DNA from: Forficula auricularia
Taxonomy: Eukaryota > Arthropoda > Insecta > Dermaptera > Forficulidae
Reading direction: 5' to 3'
Length of the DNA stretch: 64,000 nt
NCBI GenBank assembly: GCA_024734495.1
Contig: JALMQS010000030.1
Location: 6,380,191 to 6,444,190 of the forward strand
Shown here: positions 12,340-22,798 of the stretch, piece after piece
How positions within the stretch are numbered: position 1 is the first letter of the stretch
How the letters are laid out: each line of letters starts with the position of its first letter
Notes under the pieces: model-generated
The model's input: only the letters and a program-made list of their open reading frames with translations
Databases searched by the model: none
Told to the model about the DNA's origin: nothing
Program-made: the position numbers and the translations under genes

Positions 12340-13500
12340 TGATGCCGTGTGAATTGCGACCCAGCCTCTTGATATAACAGACCAAAAGAATTAATATAAT
12401 TGAGAAAGAAAAAACGATCTTATTTTATCGATTTAATCTCTCTGAAGGTTTACAGTATGTCTATTATATAAGAAAATAGCATTTTGATTAAGAATTTTGT
12501 AGTTAAAAAGAAATTGAATGAAAAGATTCAATTTCTTCTCTCTGGGAGCGATTCAACTAGAAATGGCCAAAAGTTTTATTTTATTTCTCATTAGATTTCG
12601 TTCAAAACTATTGAAATTTCATATCTCTCTGTTATTTTCAATTATGTTTTATATCAAATAATTATTATTAGGAAATTTGCATTTTAAAGGGTAGTTTATT
12701 TGAAGTCCAATTTGAAAAAACGCAATAACTCCGTTTAAATTTTTTTTTAAAAATATCTAATTATTAGATATTATAAAACAATTAATTATTAATAATTTAC
12801 TTCAATTTTTAACGAAATTGAATAAGTAATTTTTGAGAAAATGGTTAAAAACCATTTGAACCGTCAAAAAACGATGTTTTTTGAAAGCATGAGATGGGTT
12901 TGAAAAAAGTTAAAAACTCATATGAAACGAAACATTGACTTGTGACATGTAGCTGAATTTTAAAATGTTTCTAAAACGGCCATTCATAGACGGTTTTCGA
13001 GGTATTTGACGATTTTCTCAAAAAATACCAAATAGATTTCGTTCAAAATAGTATTAAATTATTAATAATTAATTGTTTTATAAGATCTATTAATTTCATA
13101 TTTTTTTTAAATTTTCAACTGAGTTATTAGCGTTTTTTCAAATTGGATTTCAAATAAACTACCCTTTAAAATACAAATTTCCTAATAATAATTATTTGAT
13201 ATAAAACATAATTGAAAATAACAGCCAGATATGAAATTTCAATAGATTTGAATAAATATCTAATGAGAAAAAAATAAAACTGTTGGCTATTTCTACTTGA
13301 TTCGCTCCCGGAGAGGAGAAATTAAATCTTTTTCATACAATATCTTGTAAACTATAAAATTCTTAATCAAAATGCTATTTTCTTATATAATAGACATACT
13401 TTGAACCTTCAGAGAGATGAAATCGATAAAATAAGATCGATTTCTTTATCATATAATTATTTTGGTCTGTTATATCCAGAGGATGTCTCGCCATCAGACG
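12340..13500. mobile_element. large fold-back element
   Basis: Left arm about 12,360-12,830 and right arm about 13,020-13,480 are inverted copies. GAAAAAACGATCTTATTTTA pairs with AAAATAAGATCGATTTC, and ATAACAGACCAAAAG pairs with TTTTGGTCTGTTAT. Both arms include TTAAAGGGTAGTTTAT or its complement. The loop is about 180 bp. Two open frames (13,401-13,610 and others) are by-products of the arms. Confidence 0.7.
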
Positions 13501-14052
13501 CCTTATTTGTCATTGATTCAAGTCCATTCACTCTACAATATTGGAATATTTTTTTAACACGTAAAATTTTAGACATTTCAGTCATAATAACTTTTTCTGT
13601 TTTAAATTAAATATTTTTAATAAAGTTCATTATATAAATTTGTGTACCTCAAAGGGTTAGGCAGTGATGGTGAAAGTTACGTGGAAAGTTAGATAAATCC
13701 TGCTATAGAGGTTTAGATATTTTACAAATTCAAAAACTAATGAAGAAACATTTGAAATTTTAATTTACCAAAATTTTGAGAAAAGCTCAAGACTTCGAAA
13801 ACAAATATTCTTATTACTATTGAATAAATAATTTTATTATTAGATAATAAAAATCAATAAGACAAGTTTATTTAAAAAGACGGCAGACAATTACGAATTT
13901 AAAATGGGCAATCCTCACACGAAAGTGAAGATTGACATTTAAAATTCTTCTTCGATGCCGCTGCTCTGAAAAGAGACATTGAGAGATTGAGACCAATCCA
14001 TGAAATATTCTGCTTGTAACTGATCTTTTACCTGCAAATATTATAAATTTAA

Positions 14053-14102
14053 TTGAATGTAATGGAAGGCAGCCCAGGGGTAGTGAGGAAAAAAAATTTA
14101 AA
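14053..14102 (-). repeat. fragment of the hammerhead-associated repeat tail
   Basis: AATGGAAGGCAGCCCAGGGG plus TAGTGAGGA matches the outer ends of the palindrome at 18,817-19,441. No ribozyme-like motif is attached here. The flank towards 14,160 contains a GCCCGGGCC-rich patch. Confidence 0.6.
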
Positions 14103-14849
14103 TTTTGCAATCTCTAAAATTTTAGCGCCCTTAAAATTTTGCCACCCTAGGCCCGGGCCTCACGGGCCTAAACGTAAATTCATCACTGTATACATTCTAT
14201 AACATTAGGCAAATTTGATAGTTTTTCTTGAATTATAATTTTAGTCTCATTATTATTCAATTTTTTTTCTTTTTGACTATGAATATAGAATATAAATTAT
14301 ATAAACTAATGGAGGTATGATTTATAACGATTGAAACTTCCTCTCTTTTTAAGAGAGAATTCTTTCTTAAATTCAATACCATCTCTTGACATCAAAGAGA
14401 AGAGAAAACATCTTAACGAAGCTGTTAACTTTTTTTAATTAATAAGCGAAAATTCTCAACACGTCTCGGAGAATTTTCTAATTAATATTCTAATGGATGC
14501 GGATATTTAATTACCACTTTGATTAGTTAAATGGTTCATGTTTCATTAAAGCACCGACTCGCTTACTCGTTGGTTTTCCAAATGATCTATCTGTTTGTAT
14601 TTTTCTGGCATGAAAAATATACAAAAGTAACCTATAGGCAAACAGAAAGATACACGGAAATACTAGTGGCTTCTGAAAGTAAGATCAATAATATATTAAT
14701 ATATTTATTAACTTACTGACTTAGTTAATATTTTTTGGGACACTGGCCTTCTTTAATTTCATCAGGATACCCATCGAGGAGCATATTATATGATAGCACA
14801 TCGATTTAAAAAAGTAAAAAATCCCTAGAATGGTTTTTGGGAAAACTGC

Positions 14850-15520
14850 AAATACCACTACTAAACAAAAATTTCTACCCGTAAACCTAACAATGGATTC
14901 CAGTAGAGTTTTATACACTGATTACCGATTTATTACAACACATCAGTGTTTTGAGATATTATCGGTCAAATTGAAAAAGCCATTTTGACCTATTTTCGAG
15001 TCCCATTAAATATTAAACAGCAATATTTGAAATCAAAATATTTTCACAAAGAAAGTTTCTCTGCTACACTAGGCAAAACAAAAAATTTTCAATCAAAATA
15101 TTTTGTTGATGTAATAGAAAACTTCGATTTTCAAATTACCACTTGTTTTTAGCTCAGTTAAAACTCGAGTTATAACTAAAAAACTAAAACTACGTGATTA
15201 TAAAGGATAATAAACATAGATAAAAACATAAGGTCTTAGCTTTTTAGTTATAACTCGAGTTCTAATTGAGCTAAAAACAAGTGATAATTTGAAAATCAAA
15301 GAAAAAGCTGTTTTCTATTACGTCAATAAAATATTTTGAATTCAAATATTGATGTTTAATATTTAATGGGACTCAAAATTAGGTCAAAATGGCCTTTTTT
15401 GGTCATTTTTGTAAAAAATCGGGAAATTGCATGATAATCAGCGTATAAAACTCCACCGGAACCAACTGCCAGGTTTAGGGGAAGAAATTTTTGTTTAAAT
15501 TTTGTCGAGCAGTGTAATCA
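14850..15520. mobile_element. large palindrome / fold-back
   Basis: AACAAAAATTTCTACCCG at 14,866 pairs with GGGGAAGAAATTTTTGTTTA near 15,480. GTTATAACTAAAAAACT near 15,168 pairs with TTTTTAGTTATAACTCGAG near 15,240. Arms run about 300 bp around a short AT-rich centre, with moderate divergence between them. No coding capacity. Confidence 0.65.
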
Positions 15521-16483
15521 AAAAACACCTAAAGTAAAAGGGTACTTTAGGTTGACTAATGTCAACCAAAAGTTTGCTTTGCTGTACTACTAGCAGTTAT
15601 ACCTAGTTCAAGTTTCGAATTTAATTACTGCTCTGAAATCAGGTTCCAAATAAAATAAAATGCTTTGAATAATTCTGAGGTGAATTAAATTTACCATAAA
15701 TTAAATTTTCTTAAGTGCAATATAAGTTAGAATGCAAGATGTCAATATCTTCTCGTTAGATAGGTGGAATTTTTTCACCCCCCCCCCCCTCCCCATGAAA
15801 TGTCAGTGCATTGGCTGCATACATACATACCACCTCCCGAGAGGAAATGTCTCTATAATCTCGATTGAAACAACAAGCCACTGTAATTTACAGTTCAGGT
15901 GTAAAACATGATCTGTATTTAAGCCCGTTGGCATCTGAGATGCTGCTGTTGCTGCTCTCTCGACTGAAATGTGGCTTACCGTGCGTTTGCATGCTCAACG
16001 AAATGTTACAGCATATCTACTCTTACCTGTTTTTGTTTTGTTTGAAATTGAATGCTTATTAAACCAAAAATGTAATACATATATTTCATTTATAGAGCTA
16101 CTTTCAACGTTTCTAGAAAAGTATAAAAAGTTGAAATTAAAATTAAAGTCTGATACAAACCTGGGTACCTTAAACTCCTAAAATACTTGAGATATCAATT
16201 TCGTTATTATATTACATTGGGTAAGGAAGAACAACTGAATTTGTGGAATTTTGCCATAATTTCAGGTTGAACTATATCTAAACGCCAGCAGGTACAAATA
16301 TCAGCTAAAAACGGCCAATTTTGAGCTCATTCACACCGCTATGATATAAATCGAAATAAAGTTTTAAAAAAATAAGCCTAATACTACTTCAAAATTTCTT
16401 TAAAGAGATACCTCACACTATAATTTTAACAACAAATATATTTCAGGGACTAGTCAAGAATAGTATTGGTCCACTTGAATTAT
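15521..16483. other. unique block and old repeat, no gene
   Basis: 15,830-16,060 is GC-elevated and looks single-copy within the window. 16,270-16,420 is a diverged member of the repeat also seen at 38,870-39,000 and 39,500-39,660 (shared text AACGCC, GTACAAA and GCGAAATAAA-like). Neither holds a supported open frame. Confidence 0.4.
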
Positions 16484-16905
16484 AATACAGTGAAATCCCG
16501 ATACTTCGTATCCCGATTTAGCGTATATCCCAATAAATCAAAAGAAAGTGCTTGGACAAATCTCGTTAATTCATATAAAAAAATGCATTTTAGTCCTCTC
16601 GATATAATGTATTTTTCTCCAAGATAGACGAAACGTCTCATAATTTGTATTTTTTCGTTGAATTAGAGTCGTATTTTGGGAAAATCTCGTTAATTCGTAT
16701 AAAACCAATTCCCTCAGTATTGATCAATCGCGTTCGTAATTTTTTATCGGAATCAAATGTGGATGAAAATGTGTTTGGCAATCCCACTATTGAATTAGCA
16801 ATAGACAGCACACGTTTAAATAATTTTTTAATGCATAAAAATAGATCAATATTTCAAAAAAAAAATAATGTTCATAAAAATATGTACATGTTTATCAGTC
16901 AATGA
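16484..16905 (+). mobile_element. pogo/Tigger-like element fragment
   Basis: A TA dinucleotide precedes CAGTGAAATCCCGATACTTC, similar to the terminal inverted repeats of pogo/Tigger elements (Tc1/mariner superfamily). Internal ATCTCGTTAATTC occurs twice. An 86-codon frame at 16,645-16,905 lies inside but shows no DDE motif. The other end is not identified. Confidence 0.45.
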
Positions 16906-17302
16906 TAAAGATGAGATTCATTCACTGCCCCAGACATATTTTGTTAAGGTCGTTCTTCCCTGTAAATACTAGTATCTAATATAGGAACTTTCTATTGTCA
17001 TTTTTAAATGTTATTTGAATTTCTTGATTTTAACCAATTGTTAGTATTTTGAGGCCCCTTTTAAAATTTGAACCCTTTGTCGGATTTGGTCAAAATTTTG
17101 CACCGTGGGCCTTTGAGGCCCTAGAAAACTATCAATGCAAAAGCAGCTTTGTTAAACGGCCCCCTTAGGGAGGAAAATGTATGGTAAATTATGAGATGGC
17201 AACATCACATAGGTATTTTATATTTGACATATTGAATTCCTTATTTTTGTAAGATATTTTTTTATTTAAAATTGAATAGACTGCGAATGTTGCTGTGATT
17301 CT

Positions 17303-17527
17303 TTAGTTTTCATCAAAGAAATCTGTAAAATTATTTGATCGCTGTGTTAATTCTTTTTCCATTCCTGAGTTTCTTAAGATGTAGGCAACAGGATCAAGAT
17401 GGAAAGAGACATAAAGAGATAGGATATCGAAACATGATACTACATTAACTTCATCCGAACACTCTTTTAGAAGATTCCAGAGGCTATTATATTCAAATGG
17501 AGTTTGAGATATTGAGAGAGGGGGCAA
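17303..17527 (-). pseudogene. possible Penelope-type reverse transcriptase fragment
   Basis: A 74-codon open frame contains LLKECSDEVNVVSCFDILSL followed by YVSFHLDPVAYILRN. The block resembles the conserved VSFDVVSLFTSIP-like motif of Penelope-like reverse transcriptases, with an extra Cys and a changed SFHLD. In that family this segment holds the first catalytic Asp. No other reverse-transcriptase block and no GIY-YIG endonuclease is seen nearby, so if genuine it is a short relic. The link matters because Penelope-like elements carry hammerhead ribozymes, and hammerhead-like motifs occur from 18.9 kb on. The match is by eye, to a short motif only. Confidence 0.35.
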
Positions 17528-18793
17528 AGAAGGGGAAGTAAAAAAAAAGGGGGATCGATTTCACAGACACTCAGCCACACACATACACATCCCTTGGGGA
17601 AGACCTATACATTAGTTGACTTTCTAAGGTGTCAGAGAAAATAATTAATTTAATTATTCCGCCTTTTTGTGTGCATCTCTCTCTCTTATAATGTCGCCGG
17701 GAAAACTTTATTAAAATTTTTTGACAACCAGAAAAAGAAGTTGGCTGTTAATAAATTTTCCAGGTGGTTGCATTCTTGTTGGAGAACAATAACCTTATTG
17801 AAATTTATGTTATTTACTTCCCCTCTTCATCCCCCTTTAACATTCCCCTCTCACTCTTTCTTTATATATATTTAAGATTTTATATGAGAACATGATAAAT
17901 GCATCAGAAAAATATTTCAACTATCCTATCATTATTTTGCTTTATGTACGAATTAAACTCTAAATAAACTTTTAACAGGTATTTCTGATTTGGAATGAAG
18001 TGGCTTCAAATATTTCCTTTTATTTGAATATTATTTTATTCATCCTTGAATCAAAAAACGTTTAAAGACCACACTTAGAAAGACTAGAGAGAAAGACATT
18101 CTTGAAATCTTTTTTGAGTATCCTGTAAAATTGATGAAACTTTTTTATTTAGATATTTAATTTTTGCGAAAAATTTGTTATTAAGCTTTAATTGCCTATT
18201 AAGATTCATACATTCTAGCAAAATCGGCATTTTTTAAGAATTAATAGTTTAATTAAAAAATGTAATTAATTTAAAAGTTACATTTTATAGAATCCTTTCT
18301 GGTGCCAATAGGAAAATATTTACTGACCAGCTTTTTGTAAGTTTCTATTCAAGTTGATTTGCATCTAAATTTGCATCTAAAACCAAATATACAAGATTTT
18401 TTGCATTAGGAGCCAGAAATAGTTTACAACTTGGGTGATAACTTGTATGAACTTTGCATAGTGTAATTCAGGCTTTAAGTAGATCAGGAGACCAGGTTTC
18501 TTCACTCAAAATGACTTACACTCTATCACTAGTCAAGAATGCAGAATCTTTCAGTTCGTTCTAGTGGCAAAAAATTTATATTTTATTTGATCACACCCAC
18601 ACACCCACCCACACACCTGCAGATATATATAGAGGGAGATTTTCAACTTTATTGAATTTAAGGTAATTGAAAAAAAAATCAAATTTGAATTTTTATACGA
18701 AGATAAAATAAATAATTTTGATTTGAAAATTTTATTATCATCAAATTAAACACGCCCACTATTAATTTTTTTGCAACGAAATTTTCTCTGGAG
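17528..18793. other. AT-rich stretch, no gene seen
   Basis: Contains CT- and CA-rich tracts (17,570-17,590, 17,820-17,860, 18,590-18,625) and otherwise featureless AT-rich sequence. Confidence 0.45.
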
Positions 18794-18918
18794 AGAGACG
18801 GACTGGTAGAAATTTTAATTGAATGAAATGGAAGGCAGCTCAGGGGTAGTGAGGAAAGAAAAAATTAACACATATCAAATAAGGTGTAATTTATTGAAAT
18901 CCTTCCTCCTTTCCTTTC

Positions 18919-18960
18919 AAACCGACGTTTCGGAGGATTTTTCCCTCCTTCTCAGGGTCT
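18919..18960 (-). ncRNA. hammerhead-like motif, left arm, core damaged
   Basis: Minus strand: AGACC, then CTGAGAAGGAGG, a loop, CCTCC, GAAACGTC, GGTTT. Stem I can form five pairs (one G-U). The core lacks one base compared with the right-arm copy (CTGA-GA instead of CTGAAGA), so this copy is probably inactive. Confidence 0.35.
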
Positions 18961-19296
18961 ATAAACCAATATTACAAAATTATAAAATGGGGTTGGTCAA
19001 CATTCATTTCAACAATAAAATAATACAATTATAAATACAATGTAAACAGCCAGATTATCAATAGAAAACGATATATAATTTACTCACTTCAAAGGGTCAA
19101 TAAATGAAACACTGTGGAGAGAAGAAGGAAACATTTTATATATTTGTTTCATTCATTGACCCTTTGAAGTGAGTAAATTATATATCTTTTTCTATTGATA
19201 ATCTGGCTGTTTACATTGTATTTATAATTGTATTATTTTATTGTTGAAATGAATGATGACCAACCCCGTTTTTATAATTTTGTAATATTGGTTTAT

Positions 19297-19339
19297 AGAC
19301 CCTGAAGAAGGAGGGAAAAATCCTCCGAAACGTCGGTTT
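19297..19339 (+). ncRNA. hammerhead-like motif, right arm
   Basis: Plus strand: AGACC, core CTGAAGA, an extra A, stem II GGAGG with CCTCC, then GAAACGTC and GGTTT. This follows the type I hammerhead layout (CUGANGA, stem II, GAAA, stem III, cleavage triplet GUC, stem I). Stem III would be only AC/GU with no loop, which would require a dimer. The extra A before stem II departs from the canonical core. Confidence 0.4.
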
Positions 19340-20154
19340 GAAAGGAAAGGATGAAGGATTCCAATAAATTACACCTTATTTGATATGTGTTAATTTTTTC
19401 TTTCCTCACTACCTCTGGGCTGCCTTCCATTACATTCAATTATAAATGATTAATTTTATTAAAAACAAATTTCGTATGAATTGATTTTCTAAAATGAACA
19501 CGCCATAATAAATATCTGTTATTTCTTAATTATTTGATTAAAAAATCTACCTAATAAAAATAAATTCATTGTATATAATTATTTTATGAAAAAATGTATT
19601 CGATAAATTTTTTCTTTCCTTATAACGAAATGAAAAGAATCTACCGAAATTTCGAAAAAATAATTTACCGAAATTTCGAAAAAATAATTTCGTTATTTCA
19701 TTGAAAATATTTTAAAAACAATTAAAGATAAAAATTAAAAAAATAATCAATTCTCTGAAATGCAATGTCTCATCCTGGTATAGAAAGTAAAGGGTGCGAA
19801 ATATAAATTTGGGCACTTTTATAATAATCCCGGATACATTTCGAGACAAGTCCATATCCATTGGAGACATTGAAACAAGCTCAGAAATTAAGAAATTTCT
19901 ATTAATCAAGTATAGTAAGAATTTTATCAATAGCATCCACTTCTCCTTAACACAAGCTAACTATTTTCATACTAATAATAAAATTGCATGCAAAGTCTAT
20001 TATATAGAGTTGAAATATGTTAAAAAAATGTTAAAAAAAAGCACATGAAAAAGAATCATAGTCTCAATCTTACAGGTTAAAACACTTATGAAATAATTTT
20101 TTAGTAAAAAATTAAAATATTAGCTTTCAAATCGATTCAATTCAAATGATTAAA

Positions 20155-20211
20155 TTATTCACACACACACACACAATTATATGCCGCGGCTCACAGTTTG
20201 GGAACCTCTGT
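20155..20211 (-). mobile_element. truncated hAT-type element end
   Basis: On the minus strand, CAGAGGTTCCCAAACTGTG then AGCCGCGGC is a familiar hAT terminal repeat. It abuts the LINE RNase H frame at 20,212 and runs into an AC microsatellite (20,161-20,175). The opposite end is not found. Confidence 0.6.
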
Positions 20212-20715
20212 TCTAAAAAATTGTATTTTCTCAAACGAAGGCTCATTGAGAACATTGGCAAAAGTAGAAAATAGGTGTATCCTTAATTTTGGAGCTCTTA
20301 GTCCAATATTCATTTCATCTCCATTAGTTAAATCCGATGGGGGAACCGCGACCTAATATGCTGTACACCTTCTTCCACTTGTACTTCCAAATATTTCCAA
20401 GTACTTTCAAATATTTCCAAGTGCTTGCAAATATTTCCAAGTACTTTCAAATATTTCCAAGTACTTCCAAAATACTTCCAAAGAGGTGTACACCTACTTC
20501 CAATCGCGGATCACCCCTCGGTTAAATCTATGTCTAGCATAATTACTGTTTCAGCAGCTGTGTTTGCTACTTTATCAACTTGTTCATTTCCCTGGATATT
20601 AGAATGATCTGGTATCCATTGGAAGGCTATCGTAATGTTATTTAGCTTCAGAGCATGAATTAATTTGATTATTTAAAATATTTAGTAGAAGGCTAGTTGT
20701 TTTTTTAGTACCTTT
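20212..20715 (-). pseudogene. LINE ORF2 fragment: RNase H domain, split by a MITE
   Basis: Minus-strand translation gives ITIAFQWIPDHSNIQGNEQV, then DKVANTAAE. This matches the LQWIPSHxGIxGNExAD signature of the RNase H domain of non-LTR retrotransposons, with the catalytic-region His kept and the usual GNExAD changed to GNEQVD. The frame continues to DIDLT, is interrupted by the MITE at 20,335-20,520, and resumes in the same frame (NGDEMNIGL onward) once the MITE and one target copy are ignored. A stop lies a few codons upstream of the domain, and further LINE-like residues (LLLNILNNQI) continue in another frame to about 20,715. The 3' side is cut by a hAT end. This is a decayed remnant inside an intron. 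Confidence 0.75.
20335..20520. mobile_element. MITE with 8-bp target duplication and internal minisatellite
   Basis: Element of 186 bp flanked by perfect 8-bp repeats GTTAAATC (20,327-20,334 and 20,521-20,528). Ends CGATGGGGGAACCGCG and CGCGGATCACCCCTCG are imperfect inverted repeats; inner GTACACCT is also inverted. The centre holds about five 20-bp units (TTCCAAATATTTCCAAGTA type). It sits inside the LINE RNase H frame. A second member is at 25,257-25,414. Confidence 0.85.
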
Positions 20716-20760
20716 TTAAATATACTGACGAAATTTGAATTTTTTATATATTCCTTTTAG

Positions 20761-21340
20761 CAGTGGCGTAGCTAGAAAATTTTCATGGGGAGGGGTCAAT
20801 CCACAAAGCAACATTTTTAGTGGGAATTCTTTTGTATTAAAACAAATAGGTACTTAAAGAAATTAAAAAAGAACATAATAATAACCTCACCTCTTAATTT
20901 TACCTAATTTTTTATTATTTAAAATTGTTTCACCTTGAACCAACACCAATCTCCTTAAAAGTTAAACATCGTAGCTTTAGGAATGTAAACCTGCTAAATC
21001 CATTTTTTATCATATATGACATATTAATACCGTCCGAAAGAGAAGAGATGCAGCATCGTCCAAATAAAACTGCTACTTAAAATTACGATCTAAGTTGTAG
21101 AAAAAAAATGTGAAAAATAGTTTCTTTCCATAACAACAATATTAAATTTTGTTTGTTTTTCTCTGCCCTGTAAAATTTCCTTGTTGTGAGTTACCAGGTT
21201 TACATTCTAAGGAGACGATATATAGTAATTGATTAAACATATGCAATAAATTTAATTACGATAAGTTTGCCATAAGAAACGGTTTATCGGTGCCGTTACT
21301 CATTCCCTTGGGGGTTCTGACCCCTCTCCCCCGTGGCTAT
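20761..21340. mobile_element. hAT-like element, interrupted
   Basis: Begins CAGTGGCGTAGCTAGAAAAT followed by TTTCATGGGG, a common hAT-type end. A degraded right end (CCCCTCTCCCCCGTGGCTAT) lies near 21,340. The family B element (20,965-21,224) is nested inside. Confidence 0.5.
20965..21224. mobile_element. short TIR element, family B, intact copy
   Basis: About 250 bp with inverted ends around TTAGGAATGTAAACCTG and CAGGTTTACATTCTAAG. It is the uninterrupted counterpart of the element at 24-1,240. Confidence 0.75.
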
Positions 21341-22262
21341 AAAATGATGTTTCTTTGGATATTTTTTTACATAGTTGATGTATTTAATGTATCTGGATTT
21401 TTTAATAGGAAAAAAAAGAAAATAGAAAAGTACTTAATATAATTTTTTGTAATGATATTGAAACAATAAGAAGTAGCACCAAAAAGGTGTAACATCTGTA
21501 GTCCGCCGTGGATCCTTATGAAAATAAGATTTAGAGATTATTAGGAAAATATTTTCACAGTCTTAGGCTATCATTGATAAGTTAATCAAATGTTGATTCC
21601 TGATTAGAGAAGTAGCCTCCATTTTATTTCATTTGAAATCAACCAGCTATTATTTGGCCATGAAATTTCGCCCTTGGACACGAACCTCTCGCAAACTCAT
21701 AAATATCCGTTGCCGACCACCGGTGGACATAAAGACTCATATATTCAGCAACTCACAATGGTAATTTCTTTTTTCTCCTGTTCCCCCATGTTTTTTCCTG
21801 TCACCTCTTAAACACCTACATATTCCGTGTCAACTACTGTTCGCTGCTGTTGGCGTTAAATCTTAAATCAGCTTTTATCAACGTTTATGGCCCTTCAAAT
21901 TGACTACTACTACAAATCTTCGTAGAAAGATGAATGACTGAATTTCACTCGAAACGGCTGTTTCTATACTTGTGTCATACTTTGATTTATCATATTAATA
22001 ATAAAAAAATAATAATAACAATAATATAAAAGAATAGGTCTAAAAAAGCATCTTTTCAAATTTTATAGGAATTTTACGAAACGCCTCCATTAGGATAATA
22101 ATATTACCTATATTTTATAAAACCTCACGTATTTAGTTTAAAAAACTTTAATAAAATAATATTTTTTCAATTTGTCATAAAATAAGAATGATGTCGGAAT
22201 GAGTTTTTCAGATAATTCATTACTATGGAAGTTTCTTTCTTTTTACACGCTTAATATTAGCT
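21341..22262. other. no gene seen; partly GC-elevated
   Basis: 21,650-21,910 is richer in GC and non-repetitive in this window; no frame or exon-like block recognised. The rest is AT-rich with an AAT microsatellite-like tract near 21,990. Confidence 0.4.
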
Positions 22263-22550
22263 TCTTCTTCTTCCTCGAGTGCCATACCCGAAACGGGTGT
22301 CGGCGCCTCTCCACATATACCTGTGCTGAGTGTTTTTAGCCGTTTTTACACAGATATACGGGACATACTTTTTAATGGCGGTTCCGAACGGCTAATTTGG
22401 AGAGGTCACTTGGCAATTATACTCTTGGTAGGTAGGCATTACTTTCCAAGAGGAGGCGACTGCAAATATCTATCTGCCGAGATTCGGTCTCGAACCAGCG
22501 ATCTCCGAGTCAGCGACCCAACACTCTAGCCACTGACCCACAGTCGCCTC
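22263..22550 (-). mobile_element. tRNA-derived SINE
   Basis: Minus strand starts GGCGACTGTGGGTCAGTGG and CTAGAGTG (A-box-like) and has GGTTCGAGACC at 22,487-22,497 (B box). A roughly 200-bp body follows, ending in a GAA-rich tail (GAGGAAGAAGAAGAAGC). This is a polymerase III promoter architecture with a SINE body. A partial relative of the 3' end may lie near 57,435. Confidence 0.7.
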
Positions 22551-22684
22551 TATATTAGCTTCACCTGTATAAATATATCTATCTGTGTATCAATGTTACT
22601 TTTGTTCTGTTAAATTCCGCAAACATTTCTCGATAAAAATAATTGTTTATCTACTCAATTAAATGAAATTATATATATATTGCT

Positions 22685-22798
22685 TTTCGGCCCTTCTAGC
22701 CATCGGCCAATTTACGATATTGATATTAAATTAAGACTTCTATGGAGGGATCAGATTTTTAGCTGGTTACTTCGAGTCGGTTTCGAACCCGTGTAATG
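22685..22798 (-). repeat. truncated tRNA-like SINE fragment
   Basis: Minus strand shows GGGTTCGAAACCGACTCG (B-box-like), then a body ending GGGCCGAAAAGC and a TA-rich tail. The A-box side is missing where the family A element begins. Confidence 0.5.

Larger units (their letters stand above)
18794..19441. mobile_element. large palindrome carrying two hammerhead-like motifs
   Basis: Arms of about 295 bp (18,817-19,112 and 19,147-19,441) are almost identical inverted copies around a 34-bp centre. Outer ends are GGAAGGCAGCTCAGGGG and its counterpart CTCTGGGCTGCCTTCC. Just outside the left arm lies GAGACGGACTGGTAGAAATT, which recurs near 55,218. Each arm carries one ribozyme-like motif, in opposite orientation. 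The arrangement looks like two tail-to-tail copies of one short repeat. Confidence 0.75.
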
